64,000 nucleotides of DNA from Anaspis maculata (GCA_949128115.1 OX421962.1:41563745-41627744), one strand, 5' to 3'; positions 1-11,031 are shown, counted from the stretch's first letter. The notes: generated from the letters alone by a model not told the origin. A program made the numbers and translations.

Positions 1-8
1 TAGCAAAA

Positions 9-1419
9 TGACCCTGATTCTGCATTTTGTGATACTGCAATGAAATTTGGCATATGCAAACTACGTAGAATTTCAAGTGATTTGACCGGCAGCACTCAAA
101 AATTTGTCCATTAGGGGGCGACTTGGGGCCCCTCCAAATTTCAAGATGTCAGAATTTTTACCATGCACCATTCAGTACCGCCCTATCTAGCGTACAGGAC
201 CTAAACAACTTTGTTCTTGACCATCATAACATTTTTCGTCATGTCAATTCCATTCTTCTTACAGAAAAAAATTATTTCTTTGTCTGGTCAACAAGTCGAG
301 AAATATATATTTTTTGGACCACAAAAAGATAGTTGAGTCGTTTTTGTGTGATCATCGATAAATCCGCATCCCCTTGATTCATTTATGAAAACAAAAGTTT
401 TGCTGCTCTATTCTTTAACGAAGGGGTGACCTCAACTTACCATTATTTTCAACATCACCTATTTCAATGTTTGATCCCTAAAAATATGATTATTATTGTA
501 CTAATATATAGCTTGAAGTTTTCTTCAACGGTGTGGATGATGAAACGGCCTCAGATTCCACCTGGAAGCCGTGCATATAAATTTTTCTGCAAGGCCGTCA
601 AATTTGGCATTTTTGATTTTCTACCGGGAGCGGCCAAAATATCAATGCACACCACTCCGCCCAAGAGCACCGGTTGCGGTACTTTCGCACCAACTCTCAT
701 TTCAGTATCACAAAATGCAAAATTGTTAGGCGTGAATATCGTTTTCCGCTAGAGCAAACCGGTGCTCTTGGGCGGAGTGGTGTGTATTGACATTTTGGCC
801 GCTCCCGCTAGAAAATCAAAAATGCCAAATTTGACGGCCTTGCAGAAAAATTATTATGTACGGCTTCCAGGTGGAATCTGAGGCCGTTTCATCATCCACA
901 TCGTTAAAGAGAACTTCAAGCTGTATATTAGTATAACAATAATCAAACTTACCGGGGTAAAACATTGAAAAAGGTAATGTTGAAAATAATGGTAAGTTGA
1001 AGTCACTCCTTTGTTGAAAAATAGCACTGCAGAAGTTTTCTTTTCATAAATGAAACAAGGGGATGCGGATTTATCGATGATCGCACAAAAACTACTTAAC
1101 AATCTATTGGTGGTCCAAAAAAAAATTATTTTTCAATTTGTTGACCAGGCAAAGAAATTATTTTTTTTTCTATAAGAAGAATGGAATCGACATGACGAAA
1201 AATGTTATGATGGTCAAGAACAAAGTTGTTTAAGTCCTGTACGGTAGATAGGGCGGTACTGAATGGCGCATGGGAAAAATTCAGACATCTTGAAATTTTG
1301 AGGGGCCCCCAGTCGCCCCCTAATGGACAAATTTTTGAGTGCTGCGGGTCAAATCACTTGAAATTTTATGTAGTTTGCATCTGCCAAATTTGATTGCAGT
1401 ATCACAAAATGCAGAGTCA
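9..1419. repeat. Long foldback element, arms ~665 bp, 81-bp loop
   Basis: The left arm (about 9-675) and right arm (about 757-1419) are reverse complements with scattered mismatches. The arms meet at a CACCGGTT/AACCGGTG junction around a loop at 676-756. The short reading frames here (426-752 plus, 854-1102 minus) are mirror images of each other and are not genes. The loop holds a copy of the outer terminal motif (CAGTATCACAAAATGCA), so the end sequence occurs three times. No transposase is visible. The element may run a few bases past the window start. Confidence 0.85.
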
Positions 1420-1900
1420 AAAAGCGTACCGCTGCAACTAGATGGCTTTAGTTGATTTTCAGTCAAAATCGCATCGAAAAACTCCAAGCCGTTACGAAGT
1501 TATCGTAAATTTTGTGGGCTGATTATGACGTCATACTGCGCACCGGAAAGGACAGGTCGGCAGGCCAAGGCACCACGCCAACAATTACTAGACCTTTATA
1601 GAATAAAACAAGTTTACCAAACGGTAGACGCAGGTCATTTGACTTTAATTTCAAAGTACGGTGAACCAAATTTCAGTAGACATTTTTCAGCAGGGTCTAT
1701 ACCAAAAATCCCAAGATCGCAAAAAAAAACTTTGTAAAAACAAAAAAAATCAAAAGTCCAAAAATAACTAGAGATATTGATGTACGCTTTTCGAAAATAT
1801 GACGAAAAAATTCTGCGACTTGTTTTTTTGAAATGGCACCTTGCTGAAGTTAGGTCATTTTTGCACTCCTCCCATTGCCACCCTGTATATCGTATATAAA
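1420..1900. other. Spacer, no gene recognised
   Basis: AT-rich sequence with A/T homopolymer runs and no reading frame with recognisable similarity. A CACCCTGTATAT motif near 1880 resembles the end motif of the foldback elements seen elsewhere in the window, so this may be degraded TE sequence. Confidence 0.4.
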
Positions 1901-2039
1901 AGCTGTATTACACTATACAATTTCTTGTACAATTTTTGGAACAATCTGCCAAAATAGTGCCAAAAAACAATGAACTTGATTGTTCGACTGATAGATTGTT
2001 CCAAAAATTGAACAAAAAATCGTTTAGTGTAATACAGCT
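1901..2039. mobile_element. Small MITE-like inverted repeat (139 bp)
   Basis: Terminal inverted repeats of 15 bp (AGCTGTATTACACTA at 1901-1915 and its complement at 2025-2039). The interior is also partly self-complementary, with AATTTTTGGAACAATCT paired with AGATTGTTCCAAAAATT. No coding capacity. Superfamily not determined. Confidence 0.7.
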
Positions 2040-2945
2040 ATAAGGTCGACAATCAAGCGATCTAAGATGGTGTATTGTAGTCAAAAAACTACTCTGTCGA
2101 GCATCACAAAAATTTCCAAAATCGGGCAATTTTTTCTCCAGATATCCTCATTTTAACCGAGGCAGGATTTTGCAGTGGTCCACTTCAATTTTTGTCCAGT
2201 TTAGATAAAATTAACAACTGTGTAGCTAAAACACAAATTAAAAAAAATTCCCGGAGAAGGTATAACATATACAACTATATGTTCGAAGTTGAACTTACAA
2301 CTAAACCAAGTTGTGTCTAGACTCCAGAGTCACAGGGGCCAGTCCGGACAATATTTGGGCAAAAAGCAAACACGCTATCTAAAGATGAAAGTGTTGAAAT
2401 TGAACGATGAACGGCATCCAAAAGAAATGTCAAAACATCCAAATATATATTTTTTAATTTCCCCTAGAAAACTGACTACAGACTACAGTACGAAATACGA
2501 TACGAAAACTACGAAAAACTGTCCGAAGTCACCTCAAAAGACTATACCATTACCTGAATGCTAAATGAAAATATGTTGCTGTTTCCGGCAGGTAACGGGA
2601 CGAATGGTGAAGAGAAGGAGAACAATTAATTGCGCCTTGAGCCTTCACCTCGTAGGTGACATGTTATGGCCGCGTATGGCTCGGTAGGAGTCGTAGCTCC
2701 ATATGGGTGGCGTTTTATTCTAGCAAGCAGTTGGTAACATCAATAATTTTTTTGCTGCAACTTCTCCTGCTTCCGGTCTGTCACAGGTTTTATAGACTCA
2801 GAAGTAGCTTTGACGTCGTCAGAGCAGACATATACTCTCAGATAGCTGATTTCTTGACATAAACAAATTAGCTACGAGTTGTGCAGTTGCCTGCCGGTAC
2901 CAGTCGGCTAGCCACGACGTTTATTTCTGAGATGCAATCTTACAT
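2040..2945. other. Spacer, no gene recognised
   Basis: Only short open frames without recognisable domains. A slightly more GC-rich patch near 2590-2900 has no splice-bounded exon that I could defend. Confidence 0.4.
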
Positions 2946-3099
2946 GGGCCCCGTATTTTTGAAAGCGGCGAGATGAATTCACATGGGATTGCTATGGCAA
3001 CCTAGTGTTTCCGCTCCCACGATGGCTGGTGCCATAGTAACCGCACCATTTTCATGTGGGAAATGAAATGAATTCACACGTTTCAAAAATACCGGTCCA
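2946..3099. mobile_element. MITE-like inverted repeat (~154 bp)
   Basis: The ends pair as GGGCCCCGTATTTTTGAAA (left) with TTTCAAAAATACCGGTCC (right). Inside, ATTCACATGGGATTGCTATGG pairs with CCATAGTAACC and TTCATGTGGGAAAT-type sequence. Non-coding. Confidence 0.65.
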
Positions 3100-3538
3100 G
3101 TAAAAGTACTGACAAAGATTATTATTACTATTATTATTATTGTTTCTTATATTTTTATTTATTGGAAAAGTCAACCGTTATGGTAATGAAGCCAAATATA
3201 TTTATTGTTAAACTTGATATTTATGATATTTATGTATATTTTACTGTTATTTATTACAAAAAAGTGTTGCAGTTGGATAGGTACTTATTAAGTTTAATGA
3301 GCACATTATTAGTAACGTTACTATTATACTGACTTAACTACATATTGACTCAAAATGTGTCTTCAATATTATTTATTGTAGCAAGAAGGTTGTTGGAATT
3401 TGTTGGAATCATTTTCATTCTTACAATTACTTGGCAATTAATAGCCAGCATGTCAATAGATGCCTTCAATAAAGTAAGATAACCTGCGCGGTCATAAATG
3501 TGTTCTCTGAGAGAGGCGACTGCTTCAGAACGGAGTTA
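3100..3538. other. Spacer with ATT trinucleotide tract
   Basis: A short (ATT)n-type microsatellite lies at about 3118-3143, followed by AT-rich sequence with no recognisable gene. Confidence 0.5.
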
Positions 3539-3665
3539 TGGTAGAGTTATGCATGGAAATTTAAGATTTAAAATTTAACATTTAATTTTATTACATGGGA
3601 AACCAATGAGTGAACACTTGAATGTTAAATTTTAAAACTTGAATTTCCATTAATAACTCCAACCA
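3539..3665. mobile_element. MITE-like inverted repeat (127 bp)
   Basis: TGGTAGAGTTAT...GGAAATTTAAG at the left pairs with CTTGAATTTCC...ATAACTCCAACCA at the right. The interior also pairs (TTTAAAATTTAACATT with AATGTTAAATTTTAAA). It directly abuts the next foldback. Confidence 0.7.
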
Positions 3666-3670
3666 TTATA

Positions 3671-4067
3671 TTGGTAAAATTAGGCGTTGCGGAATCAATC
3701 CCTGTGAGTTTATTCCTTGACAGAATCTTATAACCATTTAGGTCTCTTTCGAAAGCTACAAGGATGCACTTTGGCATTTCCAAAATCGAAAAATATTTTT
3801 TTTTATTTTTGGATTTTGGAAATGCCAATGGGCTCAAACCAAAGTACGAGGGGCAAACCGCTGGGGAAGTCTGGTGTACATGCCGGAGGAAGTCCGAGGA
3901 AGTCCGAGGGAAATCCTCACGAGGAGGAAGTCTGGTGTACAGAATTTGACCAGCAGTTTGCCCCTCGCCAAAGTACATCGTTGTAGCTTTCGAAAGAGAC
4001 CTAAATGGTGACATTCTGTCAAGAAATAAACCCACAAGGAATGATTCTGCAACGCTTATTTTACCAA
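3671..4067. repeat. Foldback element (397 bp) with GGAAGTCCGAGGAAGTCC centre
   Basis: The left arm begins TTGGTAAAATTAGGCGTTGC and the right arm ends with its near complement, GCAACGCTTATTTTACCAA. Between them, AGGTCTCTTTCGAAAGCTACAA pairs with TTGTAGCTTTCGAAAGAGACCT-like sequence at mirrored positions. The centre has a short direct repeat of GGAAGTCCGA. An internal hairpin (GGCATTTCCAAAATC with GATTTTGGAAATGCC) sits in the left half. A one-arm relative lies at 23427-23541. Confidence 0.75.
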
Positions 4068-4084
4068 TTCAACTCCGTCCTTAA

Positions 4085-4727
4085 CACGTTGACTGACATG
4101 GTGTTTTTGCCTATATTTTCCACCACGCCAAGGTGTTTTGAGCCAAATTTTCCCCTGGGGCCATTTGGTGCCAATGATAGAACTCTATGAATAAAGTTTA
4201 GAGAAAAGTTCATTTTTCAAAAATTTTCAAAAATGGCGTAATGAAACATGAAAAAATAACTCGGTCTTATAGACCGAGCTGGCGGGATTGAAAGCCGACG
4301 TTCATTCACCGCCGCCGCGGTCTACTTCTCGGTCTAGATAGTCCATGATCAATACTGACGCCGCACGCCAGAGAGACGTCAATTCAGACCTGTTCAATTC
4401 AGTTCCTTGAAATACTGTGTTTCAACCGTCAAAATGTCTAAAGAAAATATTCGCGCTCTCTCACAGATGAGGTATTGGCTCGTTTCTTGGAAGACATGTC
4501 AGACTGAAACTGGGCCGTGCCAAAGGTTTCCTGTGGCCGACTCGGTCTAAATGCATGAGTATGTCCGTATGAAAACACGTCCGTGGCGCTGTGGGATCGA
4601 CTTTGTGACACGGTCTTATAGACCGAGAAGGCGCCAGCGACTCACCACAACCTCGGTCTCATAGACCGTGATGGCGTGGTAGGAGATACGATCCTCGGTC
4701 TTATAGACCGAGATGGCAGTCAACGTG
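4085..4727. mobile_element. piggyBac-like non-autonomous element with TTAA duplication
   Basis: TTAA sits immediately outside both ends (4081-4084 and 4728-4731). The inverted ends are CACGTTGACTGACAT and ATGGCAGTCAACGTG. TTAA target duplication is diagnostic of the piggyBac superfamily. Near 4434 an ATG opens a short frame; read with one frame shift it resembles the acidic N-terminus of piggyBac transposases (DEVLARFLEDMSD then stop), which suggests descent from an autonomous copy by deletion. The element also carries four copies of a 19-bp palindrome, listed separately. Confidence 0.75.
4260..4712. repeat. Four copies of palindrome CTCGGTCTTATAGACCGAG
   Basis: Copies lie at 4260-4278, 4610-4627, 4652-4670 and 4694-4712. 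The last three form a tandem array with a 42-43 bp period, and most copies are followed by a GGC-containing tail such as ATGGC. Half-sites (TCGGTCTA) occur near 4329 and 4542. All lie inside the piggyBac-like element, so they may be subterminal transposase-binding sites, but that is inference. Confidence 0.8.
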
Positions 4728-4733
4728 TTAAGG

Positions 4734-5249
4734 CTGTATTCTCAGCAGGCCAAAATTATTTTGATCATTTCTCCCTCAAAAATGAAGATAAAAACTCAAT
4801 TTTATACGGTGTACTGAGTTTAGATATTAACAAATTGAATACATAGCGTTTTTCAATTATGTAAAAAAAAAATTATTCCCTTTTTTGTTGACAACTTTTT
4901 CCAAAAAACGGCCATGGATCAATTTTCTCTCAAAATTATAAAACAGTTGATAATTTTTTCGTTTGTCAAAAAATGTCCCAGTAATTCTTTAGAAACTTTT
5001 CCAGTGTTGTAGGGCTAATGGGTTTCTAAAAAAATGTGGGGTAATCCAAACGGAAACAAGGTGGACAAACATTTAATGGAATCCCATAAAAATCTCTATA
5101 TATCATCTATCTTTATTTTTGGGGGAGAAATATTGATACCGGAGAAATATTGATACCCTGCGTATACAGCCTTAAAAAGAGCTCTTTAATAAAGTGAGAT
5201 GGCAACAGCTGCGTAGTCGAAAGTTTTCCGACAGAGGCTTGTGGGCCAG
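4734..5249. other. AT-rich spacer, no gene recognised
   Basis: Low-complexity A/T runs and a short direct duplication of GGAGAAATATTGATACC near 5123-5157. Nothing coding. Confidence 0.45.
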
Positions 5250-5391
5250 GGGCCCTATCACGATGAGTAGAATTCTGTGCTTGTGACGTCACGTTACCTA
5301 GCACCCTAGCAGCAGCCTATCAGAGAGGTGGTTGCTACGGAACGTGACGTCACAATCATAGTATTCTACCTACTCATCGTGTTAAGGGCCC
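5250..5391. mobile_element. MITE (142 bp) with paired TGACGTCA sites
   Basis: The ends GGGCCCTATCACGATGAGTAG and CTACTCATCGTGTTAAGGGCCC are inverted repeats. Both arms contain GTGACGTCAC at mirrored positions, each a perfect CRE/ATF-type palindrome. Non-coding. Confidence 0.75.
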
Positions 5392-5932
5392 AGGTCGTAT
5401 ATACTGGCGAAAACAAAAACATCGATAGAGACTTTGCATTTTGTTGCGTTGTGTTTTAAAGACCAAATAAATCCCTTGACCCTTGACCTCGGTTCTTATT
5501 GCTTGTTAGTAACTAGACAAGGTTACTTATTTAAATGCCTCAAAAAAAGTTGTGTCTTACGATATTGCAATCATTTTCAATTTTGTTACCTAGGTATGTG
5601 TTTTTGGAAATAAACGAGACTGATGAAAACCGACTAAGCTTTTCAGTGACTACCTAAAAGCTTCGAGTAATAAGCTTTGTGCGTTGGAAATATTCTCTTG
5701 TAATGATGGCGATAGACTTTTTAGCGCATTTTCAAACTTCTGAAAATCGCTATTGCCGCCGCTTTGTCCATCCCTAGCTTTCTAATTTTCTCGCCGATAC
5801 ATAACTGCCACTCCCAAGGCCGGTCTAGGCTATATTAAATTTTCATATTGCGCCGCCAACAGAGAAAACCGAGATCTGTGAACTATAATAAACCCGCCCG
5901 AAATGCACGGTACGTTATTATAAGGTGCGTTC

Positions 5933-6087
5933 AGTCAGCTTATTTAGCCGCAAGTTTTAATTTTAGTCGCAAGCGCAGCGACGCCCATTGGCTCTTATGA
6001 ACCAGCCTCCTCGGAACAGCCAATAAGCGATGCAGCGCTTACGGCTAAAACTAAAATTGCGGCTAAATAAGCTGACTGAACGCACCT
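5933..6087. mobile_element. Harbinger-like MITE, copy 1 (155 bp)
   Basis: Ends AGGTGCGTTCAGTCAGC / GCTGACTGAACGCACCT, flanked by ATA on both sides (5930-5932 and 6088-6090). The arms continue as TTATTTAGCCGCAA...TTGCGGCTAAATAA. The same element occurs at 11438-11609 and 55705-55885 with TAA duplications. Three-base TAA/TTA-type duplications fit PIF/Harbinger. Confidence 0.85.
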
Positions 6088-6343
6088 ATAGTGATGTAGT
6101 AACTGCTAGTAGCTTACAAGGAATCATAAGCAAAACTATGTCGACTGAAAATTACTTTAATAGCTCATTTCAGCTAACTCTGCTCACTACTGCCAGATCT
6201 CTACGCTGCTATCACCGGTATCTTCTGCACACTTGAGTCTAAAGTAGTTGACAGTCTTTTCTAACTACAGATTTCGCTCTAGGTTTATCACAGATTCAAA
6301 TATGGCCGATGCGTACTCTTACCCGCCGCGTACTCTTACCCCA

Positions 6344-6842
6344 TCCTGTAGATACAGCCCTTCAAAGTTCACTTTTTTCGGATTCCAAAAATTTGTAACT
6401 CAGGAACGTTTCGACAAATTAAGCTTCAATTCAGCATAAGCCAGTTTGTCGTAATTATCTATCAACCTGCCAAATTTTGAAAGAATCCAATCAGTGGCGT
6501 AGAAGTTATAAGGGGTCGTCACCTTGAGTCAACTTTTCTTTAGATGCTTCTAAATTATTGACCCTGCTCATAACTCCTACACTACTGGTTATATTCTTTC
6601 AAAAAATTTCAGGTCGGTAGATAGTTTTGGCAAATCAGTCTATGCTGAATTCAAGTTATTTTGGTCAAAACGTCATCGTCACTAAGTTACAAATTTTTGA
6701 AATCCGAAAAAAGTCAACTTTCAAGGGCTGTATCTTCGTTATTAGGCCGAACTTTGCAAAATGATATATGGGTTTTCATCATATTTTGACGAGGTCTACC
6801 CACAGTTGAATTTTTTGTTATCATCGCTGAAACACCCTGTAT
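6344..6842. repeat. Truncated foldback, TTTCAGCGATGAT family
   Basis: It starts at GATACAGCCCTTCAAAGTTC, folds back through GAACTTTCAAGGGCTGTATC near 6715, then continues into the terminal sequence ending TCGCTGAAACACCCTGTAT. The complete relative at 57155-58006 has the same terminal sequence on both sides, so this copy has lost about 190 bp of its left end. Confidence 0.7.
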
Positions 6843-6862
6843 AATCACATACCATACCACAT

Positions 6863-8312
6863 CATAAAGCCTAAGCCCCATCTGCGATACATCGCAGATC
6901 TCTTGCGATATATCGCAAGAATTTCCATCGCCGTTTTTGCTAGCTTCCATGTGCGAAATAAATGTTGCGATGAAGTTTGGTGTCATAGTTGTCTTCCAAA
7001 ATGTCAGTGTCAATCAATAATGGTTAAATTGTCCAAGCACTCCATGCTGTTGGACATTTTTCATATTTTCAGTAGAGTTGTGAATTTGACCGATCAAATT
7101 TTGGCCTACTTAAAATAAAGGAATTAATTTTGGAGTGGCCTCTCGGGGGTTCCAGTTCTGAAGTCTAAAAGAGAAACTCCGAAAGGGCGTTAAAACACGG
7201 GCTGGAAATTTAATTGATGGTTTTTTTTTTGGAACTGTACAGGACTTTTTAATTTTGGAGGGAATAGAGTATTATACAAAAAAAATTTTTTGGCTGAAAT
7301 GTTGAAAACTACATTGAAAAATAATTGACCTGTGTTTTAGCGCATTTTCGTAGGAAATACGCGATTTGCGATTCCAAAAATCTAGAAGCCCTCTGGCGGC
7401 TGAAATGGTGAACCTAGTTCGTTAGTTTTTACGTCATTTCTGTTCTGTCGCTTCTGTCAGATAGCCAATGACAATCGCGCGAATTGCCAAAATACTCGTA
7501 TAGGTGATCGAGTTATTCAAGAAAATTAACTTTAGTTGAATGGTGATCAATAATCAATTCACCCAAATACCACAAATACAACCGTTATTTAACGCACGAT
7601 GACAGGTGACAGAAAAACTTACAATCCTCCATCAAGTCTCTACCTCCATCTTGTTTACAGCGCCCCCATCGGTAGTTGAAATCACGAATTAGCCGCGCTT
7701 TGATGTCCGTCCGTCACTCCGTCTGTCCGTCTTGTAGTTGAACTCCTCCTAAACGAAAAGTCGTAGCGGTATGGGTTTTTTTTGCAAATTATTGCTGATT
7801 GTCTGCGGATGGGAATAGGCACAATTTATTTATTTACTTATATAATTAAAGCAGGATATTCTCTGGGTTCGATGTTCGATCGTAGGTAGCACACGAGGAG
7901 AAACGGTCATTATGCAAAACTGGGAGTTATCTGTTGAATTCTTCGTACGTGGGTATTTATTTATTTCACCTTTGACCTATGAGTAGTAGAGTAGGTACGG
8001 GCACGACGCATTAAAAAACCGCGAAAGGGCCAAAATCAGCCTCGTTTGCCTGCCAATGACCAGACTACAACCTGCCTAGAAGAGGAAAGTTTCTGATCAT
8101 ACTACATTAGTTATATGGATCATACGGTAGCATATCTCGTAATTTGTACAGGCATGCTTAATCGATGCTAAAATGACAAACTTGATGACAGATGACAGAT
8201 CTTGCGACTAGTCGCAGAAAGTTCAGAATAATGGCGGGAAATAATTGTATTTGAATTCTGCGATATATCGCAAGAAATCTGCGATATATCGCAGATGGGG
8301 CCTAGCCTTATC
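6863..8312. mobile_element. Element with ~60-bp TIRs built of CGATATATCG palindromes
   Basis: The left end (about 6863-6930) and right end (about 8250-8312) are inverted copies containing CCCCATCTGCGATATATCGC and TTGCGATATATCGCAAGAA, so each end is itself two nested hairpins. The 1.3 kb interior has no recognisable transposase. It includes a TCCGTCTGTC-type repeat near 7700 and an old relative of the 61495 MITE near 8036-8110. Confidence 0.6.
8036..8112. repeat. Degraded copy of the 61495-61619 MITE
   Basis: Shares GTTTGCCTGCCAATGACCAG and the flanking GAAAGTTT..GATCATAC with the element at 61495-61619. Only the central and right part is recognisable. Confidence 0.6.
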
Positions 8313-8342
8313 AGTCACAAATACGCGTGAATCGTAAACAAA

Positions 8343-8852
8343 GGGTGCTTCCCACCTAGACGGTACAAATACCACCAGACGGAACATGCTCCACGATTTG
8401 GTACACCTAGATGGAAAGCACCGGCATGCATCGTTGACCGACGCGACATCTCTGGTTTGGAGGCGACAGATGACATATGTAATACAGAAACGAAGAAATG
8501 GCAGCTTAAATCGTAATCGATCGTACGCTATCATTGATCGTACGTAATCCCTGCAGAGAAATGAAATAAATCATGGATGCATGGATGAAACACTGACGTA
8601 TGGATGAAACGACACAGAGAGAGACATACAACAACGGAGTGCTGGATGACAGCTGACGGTACGTCATTTTTCGCATCCGTTTCCTGTGTGCCTTTCGATG
8701 GCACAAAATTTTAGGTGATCCACGGGAGCACGGGACGGCACAAAACCAGGTAAGAACACGTAGATGGAAAGCACCGTTCGGAACCCGCACATGCGCAAAT
8801 GGCAGGTGTACCAAACTTGGAGCTAGGTGGAAAATGTGGGTGGAAAGCACCC
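8343..8852. mobile_element. Element with GGGTGCTTTCCACC-type inverted ends (~510 bp)
   Basis: Left end GGGTGCTTCCCACCTAG and right end GTGGGTGGAAAGCACCC are inverted. GGTACACCTAGATGGAAAGCACC-like motifs recur internally at about 8398 and 8760 as subterminal repeats. No transposase frame; the 8506-8859 minus frame is not recognisable. Confidence 0.55.
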
Positions 8853-9578
8853 AAAGCACATGCCATTTTCATCGGCTTGTCACTAGAGCTACCAACTTAA
8901 TCGTCGCACCAAACCAAATGTTCTTCAATACCAAACTCCAGCCTGTCGGCTAAGACGCGAAGTACATCCATGTAATCGCCCTATTCTTCATATGATAAAC
9001 AATCAGGAGCACGGAAGCGTCATCTTGACGACTAATTAACGATTGTATTGTGTTGGCACAGAATGTATTGGTATCTACCAGCCAATACCAAAAGGTAATG
9101 ATGACGCCTCTTTTCGAACTCTTCGCATAGACACAACTCTTCGTATGAAATTTTCATTCGAACGGTTCAACAGTGGTGCCCTCCCTCGGTCTGTAATCGA
9201 ACTCGCGAATATTTTATATTTTTTTTAGGGACTTTTATATCTGAAAGCTGGAAGCGTGATTCCTCCCTGATGCATCCCTGCTGCGCTTTGCGGCTCTGCT
9301 CTGCGTCAGCGTGCTCCTCCCCGACAAATAACGTTGACGTACATTCTTGTACGTCTCGTGAGTTCGAAAAGTCTAGAATTTGTCTGGTGCTGGTCTGTAA
9401 TATCTGTTTGGAGTCTGGAGTCAGAGACACTGGAGTAGTCGTATCGTAAACATTCAATCATAAACACGTGGTAGGCAAAAACTATTAACCAGTGCAAAAC
9501 CACCACATTCATTCATAAATCGTGATTCATAATAACAAGTTTCTGCTGCATATTTTATTTCTGAGCTGTGGCTTTACC
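8853..9578. other. Region upstream of CACYBP
   Basis: The intergenic stretch before the CACYBP start codon. It contains no recognisable exon. The promoter and 5' UTR must lie at the 3' end of this interval, but no TATA box or clear initiator can be singled out. Confidence 0.4.
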
Positions 9579-10905
9579 ATGGAGGCGAAAATAGAAGAGG
9601 CAAGTCAGTAGTATATTAGTATTATCACAGAAGCATGACCATCTCGTCTTAAAAACCGTTATGCTAATAGTTTTAATTTATTATTGGTTTGTCAACAGCT
9701 GAAAAAAGACGAGGCTGAATTGATGGCTTTCGCTGAACAGGCCGTGAGGCCGAAAGTCAAATCCATTTTAACTATCGAGGCAAGGAAAATCGACACGGAA
9801 GTGATGAAACTCAAAGAGCAAGTCGCTGCCTCAACTACATCACAGGCTAGCAACAATAAACCAATTTCTACAACCAGCAACAGGCGACCCCAGGTGACAA
9901 TCACCGGTTATGGTAAGTACCCATGGTTGGTGAACTATTTTTTATTTTTTAAATTTACCCAATGGGATTCCACCTGTGGCCGACAGAACTTCCTAAATTG
10001 TGTCTTATACAGGGTGTAGTGGTGTTGTAGTTTGAAGTCTGTGTATTGCAGAAATTGATTCAACACACTGATTACTACACAGTATAAGTGCAGGACTGGA
10101 GGGATTATTATCAATGCACTCTAATTGATACGATGCATCTGGTTGGGATTGTCATAAATATTTTACTTTCAACCAACTAAAAGTAGCCAAACCATGGCAT
10201 TTTTGGATCATAACCTTGGAATAATCTGTGGGCTTTGCTGTGCCCCTATAGATTTGGTGTATGCTATATACATGTTGAGCCATATAGCATGCTTGGCCTC
10301 CAAATCTTTCTTGCTTCATTTTTAAATTATGCATCAAAAACATTAATGATTTTAGGCTACGATGATGAAGAGGAAGACATAGTGTTCCATGTTACCATAC
10401 CCAATGTTCACAAAGTTTCTGTTGACAATATCAACTGCAAACTGACAGCAAAAGGTTTTGAACTGGAGGCCACAGATGTCGATAATAAAGACTACATTTT
10501 CAAATTGAAGGACCTCTCAGATAGAATTATTCCGAACGAGAGTACCTGGAAGCTCAAGAAAGGTAAAAACATATTGATGGCAAAGATAAATCTTTCACCT
10601 AATCATTACTTGCTTTATAGATAGGGTGGAGATAAAATGTGTAAAAGCAAAAGAGGGATATTGGACACATGTGACTGAACATGATGCAAAAGCACATGCA
10701 GCAAAGCAAACGAAAACTGACGATGTGAATGCATCAGATGGTCTTTTCACCCTTCTCAAAGATATGTAAGTATTTTCTAAAAGGAAAAATAATGAATCTA
10801 AATTGAATGTTTTTGTTTTATAGGTATGACAAGGGTGACGACACAATGAAGCAAACTCTTCGTAAAGCTTGGGAAGAAAGCCATATGAAGCAGCCAAAGT
10901 TTTGA
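9579..10905 (+). CDS. CACYBP: Calcyclin-binding protein / Siah-1-interacting protein (CACYBP/SIP)
   Basis: Five coding exons: 9579-9599, 9699-9912, 10356-10562, 10621-10765 and 10824-10905, giving 222 residues (human protein about 228). Phases agree at every junction. The product is an adaptor that in other animals binds Siah E3 ligases, Skp1 and S100 proteins and has been linked to beta-catenin turnover. Order seen: a helical N-terminal region rich in Lys/Glu (residues 1 to ~60), a CS (p23-like) domain starting near the YGYDD segment at ~77 with the VHKVSVDNI strand, then an SGS-type tail with DGLFTLLKDMYDKGDDTMKQ and KAWEESH near the C-terminus. The start is chosen because TACCATGG is a good context and gives the usual N-terminal length. 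Intron 1 uses a GC donor (GAG|GCAAGT). A polyA signal AATAAA lies at 11026. Recognition is firm; the function is by homology only. Confidence 0.93.
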
Positions 10906-11025
10906 ATCAATCCAATAGATACTCCAAAAGAGTGCAGATGGAGCATGGACTCCACACCTGACTTGAAATTTTGCTAATTTTTTGTATTGTGAATTTTTAC
11001 TCTTCACAGTGTACTACTTTATTGA

Positions 11026-11031
11026 AATAAA
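11026..11031 (+). terminator. CACYBP polyadenylation signal
   Basis: AATAAA 121 bases after the CACYBP stop codon, followed by a GT/T-rich stretch as expected downstream of a cleavage site. Confidence 0.6.

Noticed and set aside
3671..4067. Coding frames with GGSPRKSEGNP-like peptides
   Set aside because: Frames on both strands mirror each other across the palindrome; the apparent peptide repeat comes from a GGAAGTCCGA direct repeat.
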